A stretch of DNA of 64,000 nt from Nemopilema nomurai (taxonomy: Eukaryota > Cnidaria > Scyphozoa > Rhizostomeae > Rhizostomatidae): the NCBI GenBank assembly GCA_003864495.1, contig ML133387.1, positions 1,611,905-1,675,904 on the forward strand, written 5' to 3'. Within the stretch, counting starts at the first letter, position 1. Every line of letters begins with the position of its first letter. The translations under genes and the position numbers were made by a program. Below are positions 1 through 10,256 of this stretch, one piece after another. The notes below the pieces were generated by a model, which worked only from the letters and a program-made list of their open reading frames with translations, had not been told where the DNA came from and searched no databases.

Positions 1-473
1 CGATGTATTCTCAATTTGATAAGCAATTCAGAAGCATATGTAAAATAACGAACTGATTAATAACAAAGTAAAAAAGTGTAGAAAAGCCAAAAATCCATTT
101 GTAGTTGGAGAAATTCTATAGCCAACCTTTTTATGCGGGCTTCTGCATCAAGCAAAGTACTTTCATTTTTGAGATGAGATTGCAGATTTTGGATAATTTA
201 CAAAGTCTAAAGTCAATCATTTATTTCTCTTGAATATTTTCTAGAGATTCAAAGCTTAGAAACAATACTTGTTGCCTTTACCTCTTATTTGATAACAATA
301 AATTAGTCTATCATGCTCTATTACAAATTAATTTGCTTTCAATTGAAAATTCCATATAATAATTGCACAAAAGAGATGGTAAAATTTCACTGCTTTTCGC
401 TTTGAAAATTACATGCGTGCATGAGTTGAAAAGCGAGAAAACTAGATGCTTGTGGTGGCTGATGGCTAGTTAC
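1..473. other. Left flank, probable MUS81 intron
   Basis: This AT-rich stretch lies outside the tandem array and has no match in it that I could see. It follows the donor site of the MUS81 exon at 474-571 on the minus strand, so it is probably intron of that gene. I looked for the next MUS81 exon on the minus strand and did not find a convincing one. Confidence 0.4.
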
Positions 474-1365
474 CTTCTGCTCTTTGAATCTTCCATCGAC
501 AGTGCCGCTAGTTAAATCACCCATTCTCTTTCTCCCTATGACGAAATCAAGGACTGCTTCCTTCTCTATTCCTTACAGAGAAAACATGCATCGTTGTCTT
601 CAACTGTAGTTATCGAAAACTAAGAAGACGCCAAGGACTCAATAAAAATTGGTTAATTGCAAATCTTCAAAAACATAAAAGGGTTTGCATGAGGAGGAAA
701 CTTTTATTGGATCTAACAAAGCAAATAAAAGCGTAAATTGTCATCTATTTGATTTTTGAATGATAATTTTCAGAAAGAACATGAGTCCATGCCTCTTTCA
801 GTCTCGTGTCTACATGAAAAAGAGACTGCTTAAGATGGCTCAGCAAAAGAAAACAATTAACGGGGCCGTTCTGTCGACGGCACTTGAAACCATTGCTGCA
901 GCCATTGCTTTGTCGAGAAAACAAGGCATGCAATGTCAAATGGAGACCTGTAACAAGCCAATAATCCGAGTACGTATGGCACCCAAATCATTTTTAAATC
1001 ACTCATCATTCATCTAAAGACCCTATTTCGTTTGGCTCTTTAGTCTGTTAAGACTTGTGTCCAATCGATCATTTTACTTTTTGTACATCTGAGACAACTG
1101 GTGCTTAGCTTTCTTAGAAGCATAGCTCATAATCTACAATACTTTGCGCTTATCTACAATACTTTGCAACAACTTAAATGGCAAAAGAATATGATCTTTG
1201 AAAAATTGGCAAAATAAGTATTTTCAGAACCTTGAATTGTATTGCCTGCCACCCAAAGGAAGTCTCCAAGTTGAATTTTTCGAAAATCCATCTTGACATC
1301 TGAAAGAATCGAGGCAAAATTATCAAGCAAATTTAAATTGGACCTCATAAAGGAGACCAAGTTTC
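474..1365 (-). pseudogene. MUS81 nuclease-domain exons, unit 1 and left flank
   Basis: Two minus-strand exons match the nuclease core of MUS81, the XPF-family subunit that cuts branched DNA such as stalled forks and nicked Holliday junctions in the nucleus. The exon at 1231-1365 ends in RKIQLGDFLWVAGN, the GDF/W motif block, with an acceptor after TTTATCAG and a donor CAAG/GTTCTG. The exon at 474-571 reads VLDFVIGRKRMGDL then DGRFKEQK, with an acceptor CTGTAAG and a donor GAAG/GTAACT. The phases agree: a codon split as G + GA gives Gly at the join. The family motif ERKxxxD appears here as GRKRMGD, so the metal-binding Glu is Gly. I found neither the N-terminal half nor the end of the gene nearby. 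It may be a decaying gene or an inactive paralogue; EME1 is less likely because the linked C-terminal exons in the array are MUS81-like. Confidence 0.7.
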
Positions 1366-1980
1366 CTGATAAATGAACACAGATGAATACGTAAAATAGA
1401 GCCTGAAATTTCCATTCAGAAAAAGGTGTAAAGAGGCAAAGCATGGAGATGAGCATGTGATTCTAAACGACCAGTAGATAACTCTATTGACATCAGTAAC
1501 ATCAACGGCCAGCGGTGTCAACGTAAATAAGTCTGTCCGATTACAGAGCTAGTTGCAAGCAACAGATCAAATAACTGCATCAAGGCACTTTGCCAGTGAC
1601 AAAGTTGGACACATTGGTTGACAAGACCATAGCATAAACACAGGTTGATGGTAACTCAAATGGAGGCGATCAAGCTAACAATGACACGAGGTGACAAGAA
1701 GTGGGCCACTTGTTGGAATTCCCAACGATCTTGTGAGCATCTTAAAAATATGCAATTACAAGATTGTGGCAGGAATTCTGATAGTTAAGTAGTATCACAT
1801 GATTTAGATCTTATTTTGGAAATTCAAGCAGTTCCGATCGCCTGAAAAGCAGCAGAGCAAGCTGATTTTGGGTGAATTTCCAGTTTGTGAAGGAAGGAAA
1901 CCGATTGATTGAACACGTGCCAGTGTTGATTCTTTTTCTTATTTAACTTTAGCTACTTAAGTATTGATATAGAATAGATA
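1366..1980. other. MUS81-side spacer
   Basis: No gene recognised. The equivalents are 19364-19977, 34559-35172 and 49744-50357. If MUS81 were complete its upstream exons should lie in this direction, but I could not identify the winged-helix or N-terminal helix-hairpin-helix part. The last ~35 bases (1945-1980) already resemble the minisatellite (AGCTACTTAAG). Confidence 0.5.
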
Positions 1981-2488
1981 CTTACTCTTGTGTGCTTAAT
2001 TGTAGGGGGGGGGGTCGAATAAAAAGGGGGGTGGACATTTTCCTAGATTTTCATAAAGCGGAGGGGTCAAAATAAATTGAACAACAGGGAAAATATAAAT
2101 AAGCATCTAAAATGGGGGGGAGGTGAGATACTGCAAGGGCATTTTTGGTCAGAGTCGAAAACATGTTAGCTGGTCAACGGCAGAGGCGTAGTGCTCAAGG
2201 AGGAGAAGCAAAAAATATAGTTAAAAAAAAATTTAAATATGGATGATCACAATGAGTAAACGCTTTGAAATTTAATACTCTGATTTATTTTTTCTTAAAA
2301 CGAAAGGAGCCAAACCATTTTTTCAGAGAAGTTTGAAAGGTCTAACATGGGGGTTAGTAATAAAATGAGGGGGTTGGTCGTCCATTGAGATTTCCATAAA
2401 ATGGAGGGGTCATTATAAAATGATATGAAGGGAGAAATATATTGAAAAATGCAGTATGACCCTCCCCTACAATTAAGCACACAAGAGA
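1981..2488. mobile_element. MITE-like element with G runs, unit 1
   Basis: A ~0.5-kb element bounded by inverted repeats: the left end reads CTTACTCTTGTGTGCTTAAT and continues TTGTAGGGG; the right end is its reverse complement with one or two changes. Inside are long G runs near 2006, 2025 and 2113 and an internal direct repeat (ATTTTCATAAAGCGGAGGGG near 2047, ATTTCCATAAAATGGAGGGG near 2390). No coding capacity is seen. It sits at the edge of the minisatellite, with minisatellite-like sequence on both sides, which suggests insertion into it. I could not define a target-site duplication. Confidence 0.5.
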
Positions 2489-2636
2489 AAGGACGTACAG
2501 CCACTGAGAGGCAGACAGAAAGTAGCTACTTCAGGAATATATGTATAGCTACTTAAAGGGTAGATATAAAATAGCTACTTGAGGACGTATATGTATAGCT
2601 ACTTAGAGGGAGCTACTTGAGGACGTATAGAAATAG

Positions 2637-2872
2637 CTAGTTATAGGTAGATATTAAAGGTAGATATGAAATAGCTAAAAGGAGGTATAGATATAGCTAC
2701 TTAAGGGTGGATATTTAGTAGATACTTAAGAACATATAGATATAGCGATTAAAGGGAGCTACTTATGGACGTATAGAAATAGCTACTTAAGGGTAGATTT
2801 AAAATAGCTACTTAAGGACGTATATGTATAGCTACTTAAAAGGAGCTACTTAAGGACGTATAGAAATAGCTA
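2637..2872. repeat. 236-bp local duplication around the TTAA insertion
   Basis: The block beginning TAGTTATAGGTAGATATTAA at 2637 is repeated from 2873. The second copy is interrupted by the TTAA transposon at 2938-5241 and resumes at 5242, ending near 5412. The first copy has no insertion, so the duplication most likely predates the transposon. Confidence 0.7.
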
Positions 2873-2937
2873 GTTATAGGTAGATATTAAAGGTAGATAT
2901 GAAATAGCTAAAAGGAGGTATAGATATAGCTACTTAA

Positions 2938-5241
2938 AGTGCATATGACACGAAAAATTTTATTCGCTTAAACTATCAACTAAACATCGCTGGTAACGAT
3001 GGTGAACTTCGATTTTTCATTTTCGACGTACTTTTCTCGAAAATCGGGGTTTTCTGACACCCACTTTGGCCAAAATGTGTCATAAGAAAAACGCGGTCGG
3101 GCAGGCGGTCACATGACCTCTGTGACGTAAAGTGGTTGTGTATCGTTCAAATAGAACTGAGCTGCTGTATGGTTTGACTATGTGATGGCACAACTGTTCT
3201 CCCCCAGAGGAGTTTTTTGCATTAATATTACTCAAGCAATGTCTGAAAACTGCTGCACCAACAGAAGCTCGATGCATTGTTTAACTTTGCACAAGTTTTG
3301 ACGTTCTCCTCGATACCTGTTTTTGACACCAGAAACACCAAAACATTCCTTTGATGAGATGCTGTACCTTCAGTCCGCAAACCAAAACAAGACGAAGAGC
3401 TTGGCAAGCGTCAAAAGCTCATGGTGAGTAATATGTTTGATATTGTTTTGGATAACTGCCTATCAAATTCCTATTGTTTAACACCTGAAGTACGTTGTCG
3501 ATGATGCCACATAAACACCGGGGGCACCCACATTCATGCGCAGTGCTTCATTCCTGTACCAGTGTCGTTGTGAACTCCCTTCGTAGAGAGTTTTTTTTAC
3601 AAACTATTTATGTGTATCCAAGAAAAATTTTGGACGATATTTGGAAAATCCAAATTGAACATTCACATAAAGGGCAGTCGGAGATTTCATAACAAACCAG
3701 GCAGTGTCGTCAGAACGAAATTCATTATCTGGGGGGGGGGGTCTGCCTATTGTATTGCTTCCCCGCCAGTACACTATTTTAAGGCATATATAGTATTGGG
3801 GGCTCCAGACTCCTGCTTCTGATGGCCTTGACAGATACTAGAAGTTCCTGGTAACTGGACAATCTACTACATTAGGCACTCCTTGCCTCACCAATGTCAA
3901 TGTCAGCATTTTTGTACATTAAAACATCCCTGATGTTAATTTTTCAGTTAGTTTGATAACTTTCTAAAATAATTGCAATACATAATCAAACTAATTCAAT
4001 ATCTCCTGTAATGTTTAAAATATTTAATTAAAACTTTCTTTGGGGTACAGATGCAAAATTCAAGCGAGAAAATTGATTAACAAAAACAAAACATGTGTAC
4101 ATATTTAATTATTTCTCTTTATTATTTTCATTTTATAGCTTTCACATTTCAAAGTTTATTGTTAGGTAAACGTGATTCACAAGTATTTGTTAAAAACCAG
4201 TACGAAATATCCTCCACAGCTCATAAAAGGAACAAACATTGATGAGAGACCATCGACTACTGAGGCGACAAGTTTATCCGATGTTGCATCCACTTCAACT
4301 GCAAAAGTAGAACAGAAAGCCAGATAAGCGACTTCGTTCAACTTGAAGAGCCTGACCAAAAAGAGCGTGATTTTTGGATTCAATGTACACCCGGTCCGTG
4401 ATGCCCTCAAAAACAAGCTTCCGATACGCCGCAGTACAAGCTTCCCATGGACTTCCTTGGCAGCATCGGTACTCCCTTGCACCAACAAGAAGCCCAGTTT
4501 GACACTTACCACACACACACCTAAGAATTAATAACAATCAAAATATAAACCAACCCCAAGCCGTTTTCGTTTTGGCAAGTCATATTTTAACTTTGCCCAC
4601 AAAACTCATCAGCCTAGGCTAGGCCATTTTTGGAAAACTTTTATCAGGTTATGGTACCTGAAAACAGCCACGATGCAAAGCGAATACGGAATTTCTAACT
4701 TTAAAACTCAATGACGATTTATCCTACTCACCATTCATTCAGAGGAATAATTCCTCGCCGTCGATCAAGCAGTTGGGAAGGCCGTATCCTCATCTTCTGC
4801 CTGGTCTCTTTCGATTGCCGTGCCAGCTTCGCCTGGCTCCGCGTCCGAATTTCCCCCAGACGAAACGAATTGTTCGTTCTGGTATGGTAAAAAAGCCCAC
4901 CAGAAGCACCTATAAGCTCTTCTTGTTCACTTTCTTCGAAAACTGAAGCCATCGAGCTCTAACATTCGCTGTCCGACACGATTACATGGTCGCAAGTAAA
5001 ATTCCGCCGTACTGTTTCTTGTTAGGAAGCAATCTAAACTTTTCACAAACACAACTACTTTACGTCACTTCCTGTCAAACTCGACCCAATCCCTTATGAC
5101 AGATTTTGAAGCAAAAAATCGACTTTGAAACAGCTGTAACTACGAAAGTACACGTCTTTCGAAAATTTTAAGGTTATTTTCGTAATCAGCGTAATCGATT
5201 TAGTCAGACGGTGAAATAAAAATTTTCGTGTCATATGCACT
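2938..5241 (-). mobile_element. TTAA-flanked DNA transposon (2.3 kb)
   Basis: The element is bounded by TTAA on both sides (2934-2937 and 5242-5245) and by inverted termini AGTGCATATGACACGAAAA, which continue with near matches to about 30 bp. Scattered inverted similarity extends about 200 bp inward (TGTCATAAG; GACGTAAAGT then GTTGTGT). It interrupts the minisatellite of unit 1 only; units 2-4 lack it. TTAA targets are known for piggyBac and Kolobok elements; I saw no transposase, so the family is undecided. It carries a spliced minus-strand gene for a ballast-domain-like protein. A candidate plus-strand exon with a GTGAGT donor ends near 3423 but I could not identify it. Confidence 0.85.
4297..4952 (-). 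CDS. P2X7-ballast-like cysteine domain protein (in transposon)
   Basis: A spliced minus-strand gene. Exon 1 (4732-4952) starts MASVFEESEQEELIGASGG, then has a basic stretch (RSQAKLARQSKETRQKMR), and ends with a strong donor TG/GTGAGT. Exon 2 begins at 4520 after TTCTTAG. The join gives NEWCVCGKC and then EYRCC, the pattern WCxCGxC...CC of the zinc-binding ballast domain known from the cytoplasmic tail of vertebrate P2X7 receptors and from stand-alone proteins of invertebrates. No P2X channel region is present. Downstream, the frame that carries CVCGKC continues to a stop at about 4297, but the overlapping frame (CTLNPKITLFL then LNEVAYLAF, about 4310-4395) resembles the next part of the domain better, so a one-base frameshift is likely. 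The usual C-terminal YRxxAYRQ part was not found. Role in the transposon is unknown; the end coordinate is approximate. Confidence 0.55.
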
Positions 5242-6382
5242 TTAAGGGTGGATATTTAGTAGATACTTAAGAACATATAGATATAGCGATTAAAGGGAGC
5301 TACTTATGGACGTATAGAAATAGCTACTTAAGGGTAGATATAAAATAGCTACTTAAGGACGTATATGTATAGCTACTTAAAAGGAGCTACTTAAGGACGT
5401 ATAGAAATAGCTACTTAAGGGTAGATATTAAGTAGCTACTTAAGGATGTATAGAAATAGCTACTTAAGGGACGATATAAAGTAGCTACTTACGGACGTAT
5501 ACATATAGCTACTTAAGGGTAGAAATTAAGTAGCTACTTAAGGACGTATAGAAATAGCTATTTAAGGGAAGATATAAAGTAGCTACTTAAGGACGTATAT
5601 ATATAGCTACTTAAGGGTAGAAATTAAGTAGCCTACTTAAGGACGTATAGAAATAGCTACTTAAGGGTAGATATAAAGTTGCTACTTAAGGACGTATAGA
5701 AATAGCTACTTAAGGGAAGATATAAAGTAGCTACTTAAGGACGTATATATATAGCTACTTAAGGGTAGAAATTAAGTAGCTACTTAGGGACGTATATATA
5801 TAGCTACTTAAGGGTAGATATTAAGTAGCTACTTAAGGACGTATAGAAATAGCTACTTAAGGGTAGATATAAAGTAGCTAATTAAGGACGTATAGAAATA
5901 GCTACTTAAGGGTAGAAATTAAGTAGCTACTTAAGGACGTATAGAAATAGCTACTTTAGGGTATATGTAAAGTAGCTAATTAAGGACGTATAGAAATTGC
6001 TACTTAAGGGTTGATATTAAGTAGCTACTTAAGGACGCATAGAAATAGCTATTTAAGGGAAGATATGAAGTAGCTACTTAAGGACGTATATATATAGCTA
6101 CTTAAGGGTAGATATTAAGTAGCTACTTAAGGACGTATAGAAATAGCTACTTAAGGGTAGGTATTAAGTAGCTACATTAAGCAGCTACTTCGTACTTGTA
6201 CCTTAAGCAGCTACTTCGTACCTGTACTTTAAGCAGCTACTTCGTACCTGTACCTTAAGCAGCTACTTCGTACCTGTACCTTAAGCAGCTACTTCGTACC
6301 TGTACCTTAAGCAGCTACTTCGTACTTCTACCTTAAGCAGCTACTTCGTACTTGTACCTTAAGCAGCTACTTCGTACCTGTA

Positions 6383-6396
6383 CTTAACTGCTTAGG
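6383..6396. other. Palindrome centre, unit 1 orientation
   Basis: The 14-bp asymmetric centre reads CTTAACTGCTTAGG. In units 2-4 the centre reads CCTAAGCAGTTAAG, its exact reverse complement. About 8 forward 26-bp repeats lie to its left and 7 reverse ones to its right. Confidence 0.9.
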
Positions 6397-7041
6397 TGCA
6401 GGTAGGAAGTAGCTGCTTAAGGTACAGTTACGAAGTAGCTGCTTAAGGTACAGGTACGAAGTAGCTGCTTAAGGTACAGATACGAAGTAGCTGCTTAAGG
6501 TACAGATACGAAGTAGCTGCTTAAGGTACAGGTACGAAGTAGCTGCTTAAGGTACAGGTACGAAGTAGCTGCTTAATGTAGCTACTTAATACCTACCCTT
6601 AAGTAGCTATTTCTATACGTCCTTAAGTAGCTACTTAATATCTACCCTTAAGTAGCTATTTCAATACGTCCTTAAGTAGCTACTTAATATCTACCTTAAA
6701 GTAGCTATTTCTATACGTCCTTAAATAGCTTCTTTATAGCTACCCTAAAGTAGCTATTTCTATACGTCCTTAAGTAGCTACTTAATATCTACCGTTAAGT
6801 AGCTAAATATATACGTCCTTAAGTAGCTTTTTTTTATCTATCCTTAAGTAGCTATATCTATGCGTCCTTAAGTAGCTATTTTATATCTACTCTTAAGTAG
6901 CTATATGTATAAGTCCTTAACTAGCTACTTAATATCTACCCTTAAGTAGCTATATCTATGCGTCCTTAAGTAACTATTTTATATCTACTCTTCAGGAGCT
7001 ATATCCATACGTTTTTCAGTGACTACTTTATATATACCCTA

Positions 7042-8084
7042 CTTTCTGACTGTCTTTAGCTAGCTAATCATAGTTTTCATTCCATGGCAATATTTCATCA
7101 ACTCTTGAGTGGCTTTTCCGTATGTGCCCTTAACCAGTAGCTGTCTTTCTGCCCTTAAGCACTCTTCCAACTTTTCCTTTGCGAAGTATCTTTGTTCAAT
7201 CTACTTCTCAAGTATCTATTTCTTCTATAGCCTTCAACAACTACTTTCTATAAGTCCTCAAGAAGTTAGTTTCTATATTATCTGAATTAGGTACTTTTGG
7301 AAGTTCTAAAACTGCTCCCTCTAGGTGTCTTTAATAAGCTCTATTGCACCTCTACTTGAAAGCTACTTTCGATCTACCTTAAAGTAACTACAGACATAAC
7401 TCTTTTAGCCAACTCCCTTCTGCATATTCAAGCTAGACAAATAGTCTACATGTGTGCAAGACTGCTGTTGCTCTATTTTCCATAATCTACTTAGGTAGTT
7501 GGTTGTTGGAAGCCTTCCATACTCTGTCCGTCACATGTCCACATAGCTGTTGTGAATAGGTTTCATTGTAACACAATTGATGAAGATAGAGAGCTGATGC
7601 AATTTGTGAAAATCTTAATTAACATTTACAAAGCAAACTAGCTTATTTTTAACTAAATTAGCGTAGTTCTGATCAGAGCTTTATAAAAGCTGTTAAAGTC
7701 AGCTTATTTTGATTAAAAATTTGTTTTTCTTTAAAAAATATTTTTCTTAACAGCACATTTTTATAAGGTCAAATTTTATAGCAAACCTAGAGGCATTTTT
7801 ACTCAAGTTTCAAGCTTGAATCTCAGCACGGAAAAACGACAAAAATTGTTTCATACCGCAAGTGTATCATAAATGTTAATAACAAGGTTTTGATGAAAAC
7901 GAAATTTCCTATTTTTAATTAAACTAAATAAACATTACTAAAGCACAAATTAAGTTCAGAATGAACAACTAATGAGACAAATCTATGAAAGTTTGACTAA
8001 GTTTTTGAACTCACGGAACTCACGTTGAATCCGCCCCTTCTACCAACAGAAAAAAACTGAAACATTGAAAGGGAAAACTTGATC
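7042..8084. other. Spacer right of the palindrome
   Basis: No gene recognised. The first ~400 bases look like decayed minisatellite (for example CTATTTCTTCTATAG, AAGTAACTACAG), then plain AT-rich sequence up to the hAT-like terminus. The equivalents are 22313-23320, 37505-38510 and 52693-53700. Confidence 0.6.
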
Positions 8085-10256
8085 CAGTGGCGGATCCAGG
8101 GGGTTGCAAAGGGTGCTTGAGCACCGGTCAGATTTTCAGAGCTGTATTTCGGACCAAAGTTAATTTGTGCTGAAAATCAAACTAAATAGATGTCACAAAA
8201 TAAAACAAACACCTTCTACCAATGAGAAATTCGATATTTCTTCCCTCTTTTACACGAAGATACCAAATTTCCATCTGAACTGCTTTGTTTTGATTCGCAA
8301 TAGTTTAATATCAAAGTAGAGTATTTACCGGAACAAGATTCTGACAGAATTTGAATGCTGACCAGCAACAATACGAATTGCAAATTTCACCCTCCAATGA
8401 AATTCTATTATCCGATTGTATTCCGAGCACCGGTGGGTCAGTAGAATAGAGTAATCAAAAACGGAGCTAGCCAATCATCTATTTTCTCACCGGTGCTCAG
8501 ATCGAATATTAGCCAATCACTTGCATTTTCACCGGTGCTCGACGTCATCAGAGCACCGGTCAGGTCGAAATAACCAATAAACGATTAGGATACTAAATGC
8601 TTGGATTCATTCGCTTGTCTTCCGTCACGGGCGTACCTCATTCGTGGGACGAGATGGATGAGTGCAAGAATCTTCTGTCGTGCTTACAAGATGCTCTTAA
8701 AATGAACAGTTCGACGCTGTAAATAGTATTGAATTGGTGGCAATCGATGTGTTAGAGAAGGGGAGGCGAGCATACTTTCGAGGTGCAATGGATGAGAATA
8801 TCATTGATTCATTTGCTGACTTCCAGCTTACCGATGGTAGGGAGAGCAAGAGGGGCCATGGTTTATAGTTTTGTTTCCTCATGGCCTATAATTTCAGATC
8901 AACTTTTATGTGTTTTTATTTACGGAACAATGTTATTTAGGGGTTTAGGTCGCCCTTGGAATTTGCTCCTGGCAGCTTTCAAAAAAGCAACATCTTTTCT
9001 ACGTTCAGAAATCGGTGTATCCACCTTTTTTCATAAGAAAGCTTATTCTTAACAGTAAAAAGTTACATGTTGAAATTATATGAGAGGCGCTACATGGCGC
9101 AAAGGGTTAATCAGCGGACTTGAGTGACTAGGCCATGCATTTCGCAACTTTGTTCTGGATGATTTCACGACAAAATGTCATGGTGGTGATAATTGCCTGC
9201 TGAAAGTGATGGCAATTCCACGCTAATCTTTATTGACAGCCATCCTTTTGTGGTTTTTCCAACTTAGGATATACACCTATTAAGTGATAGAGCAAGGTGG
9301 GAACAACGCTAACATGACTTACAAATTGAATTTGCTAGAAAAGTTTCTTTCAACAAAAATGCCCAAGTTTCATCTATTCTCAAAATTCTTATCAAATCAG
9401 GTTTTTGAGTCTTAATATTCATTTATTGTTCTTCAGGCTGAAATACCCTATCCTTTTAATTGAACGCCAAATTTTAAATGATTAATTGAATTGCCAAAGG
9501 TTGGACAGTGTAAACGAAAAATTGGATGTCAAAATAGCTGTTTCGACAAAGTGAAACTTTTTATTTTAGAAGTTGGACGTGTTCAACTTTCGTCCAACTT
9601 TCTTTTTTTCTATTCTTTAATCCTAATCTTTCTTTAAACCTATTGTCTTTAATGACGTGCACTGCACTTCAGGGGCTTCACTCCACCAGCCAGGTAATTT
9701 TTTGATCACGCTATTTTCTGACTTATAAAAGGCTGCTAAGTGTAAAAGTATTGAAAGAGTTGGAAAGCTGTCTTTGGAAAGCTGTCTGTTGTTGTGGAGC
9801 GCGGAAAGCTGTCTTTGGGACATATGATTGCTTCTGTATCACAATAGAGGTGCATAACAGACCAAATTAACGAGCCTTGCTGAGAATGTTATCTTTGCTG
9901 GTACCTATACATCAATTCTACTTGCAGCCTAATTTTGAAAAACTCGTTAGATTTTTCTTGTACAGAATTTTTGATCGGATTTGGAGCATAGTAAAACAGT
10001 ATAACCGTAGTATAACACTAGATCACGTTTTGTTTATTTAGTTGTAAAAGTACGAACTATGTTCTGTTATGTTTGAAATATCAAGTTTTTTTTATTCAGT
10101 ATACCAAACAAAAAGGATATAAATTTCAAAACATATTATAGCTTCTCTTGTTTATAGATCATCGATACCAAATTGAATATAGGGTGTGGTAATTTTATCG
10201 GGTGTGGCACATTCAAAGTTGAGCACCGGTCAGAAAATTTCCTGGATCCGCCCCTG
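8085..10256 (+). mobile_element. hAT-like element, unit 1
   Basis: The ends are inverted: CAGTGGCGGATCCAGG at the left and the reverse complement of CAGGGGCGGATCCAGG at the right, each followed inward by a GAGCACCGGTC motif. CAGTGGCG-type ends are typical of hAT elements. The flanks (TTGATC left, TTGACC right) may be a decayed target duplication, but this is weak. Several GAGCACCGGTG motifs in both orientations lie in the left 500 bp, as expected for subterminal transposase sites. At ~2.2 kb it is too short for a full transposase and holds only one small ORF. This copy carries ~30 extra bases near 9565 absent from units 2-4. Confidence 0.7.
8597..8868 (+). pseudogene. Broken copy of the hAT-internal ORF, unit 1
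   Basis: This is the counterpart of the 90-residue ORF in units 2-4. One T is missing near 8703 (AAAATGAAC against AAAATTGAAC), so the frame breaks after about 35 codons. Start and stop codons are both still present in their original positions. Confidence 0.7.

Larger units (their letters stand above)
2523..7041. repeat. Palindromic minisatellite, unit 1
   Basis: The left arm is a tandem array with period about 49 bp, each repeat made of two half-units sharing TAGCTACTTAAGG (one continues ACGTATAGAAA, the other GTAGATATTAAG). It passes at about 6173 into a 26-bp family (CAGCTACTTCGTACCTGTAC, about 8 copies). After a 14-bp centre at 6383-6396 the 26-bp family returns in reverse complement (about 7 copies), then the 49-bp family in reverse complement to about 7041. 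The switch points mirror each other exactly: the bases joining the two families on the left recur as reverse complement on the right. The arms around the centre are at least 0.65 kb. The left arm is interrupted by the TTAA transposon and includes a local 236-bp duplication. Confidence 0.95.

Noticed and set aside
4177..4518. Alternative minus-strand frame as the main protein of the TTAA element
   Set aside because: It lacks the CVCGKC motif that joins exon 1 in phase; I use it only as evidence for a frameshift.
6173..6574. CRISPR-like array (26-bp repeats)
   Set aside because: The repeats abut with no unique spacers, reverse orientation at the centre, and lie in a eukaryotic genome.
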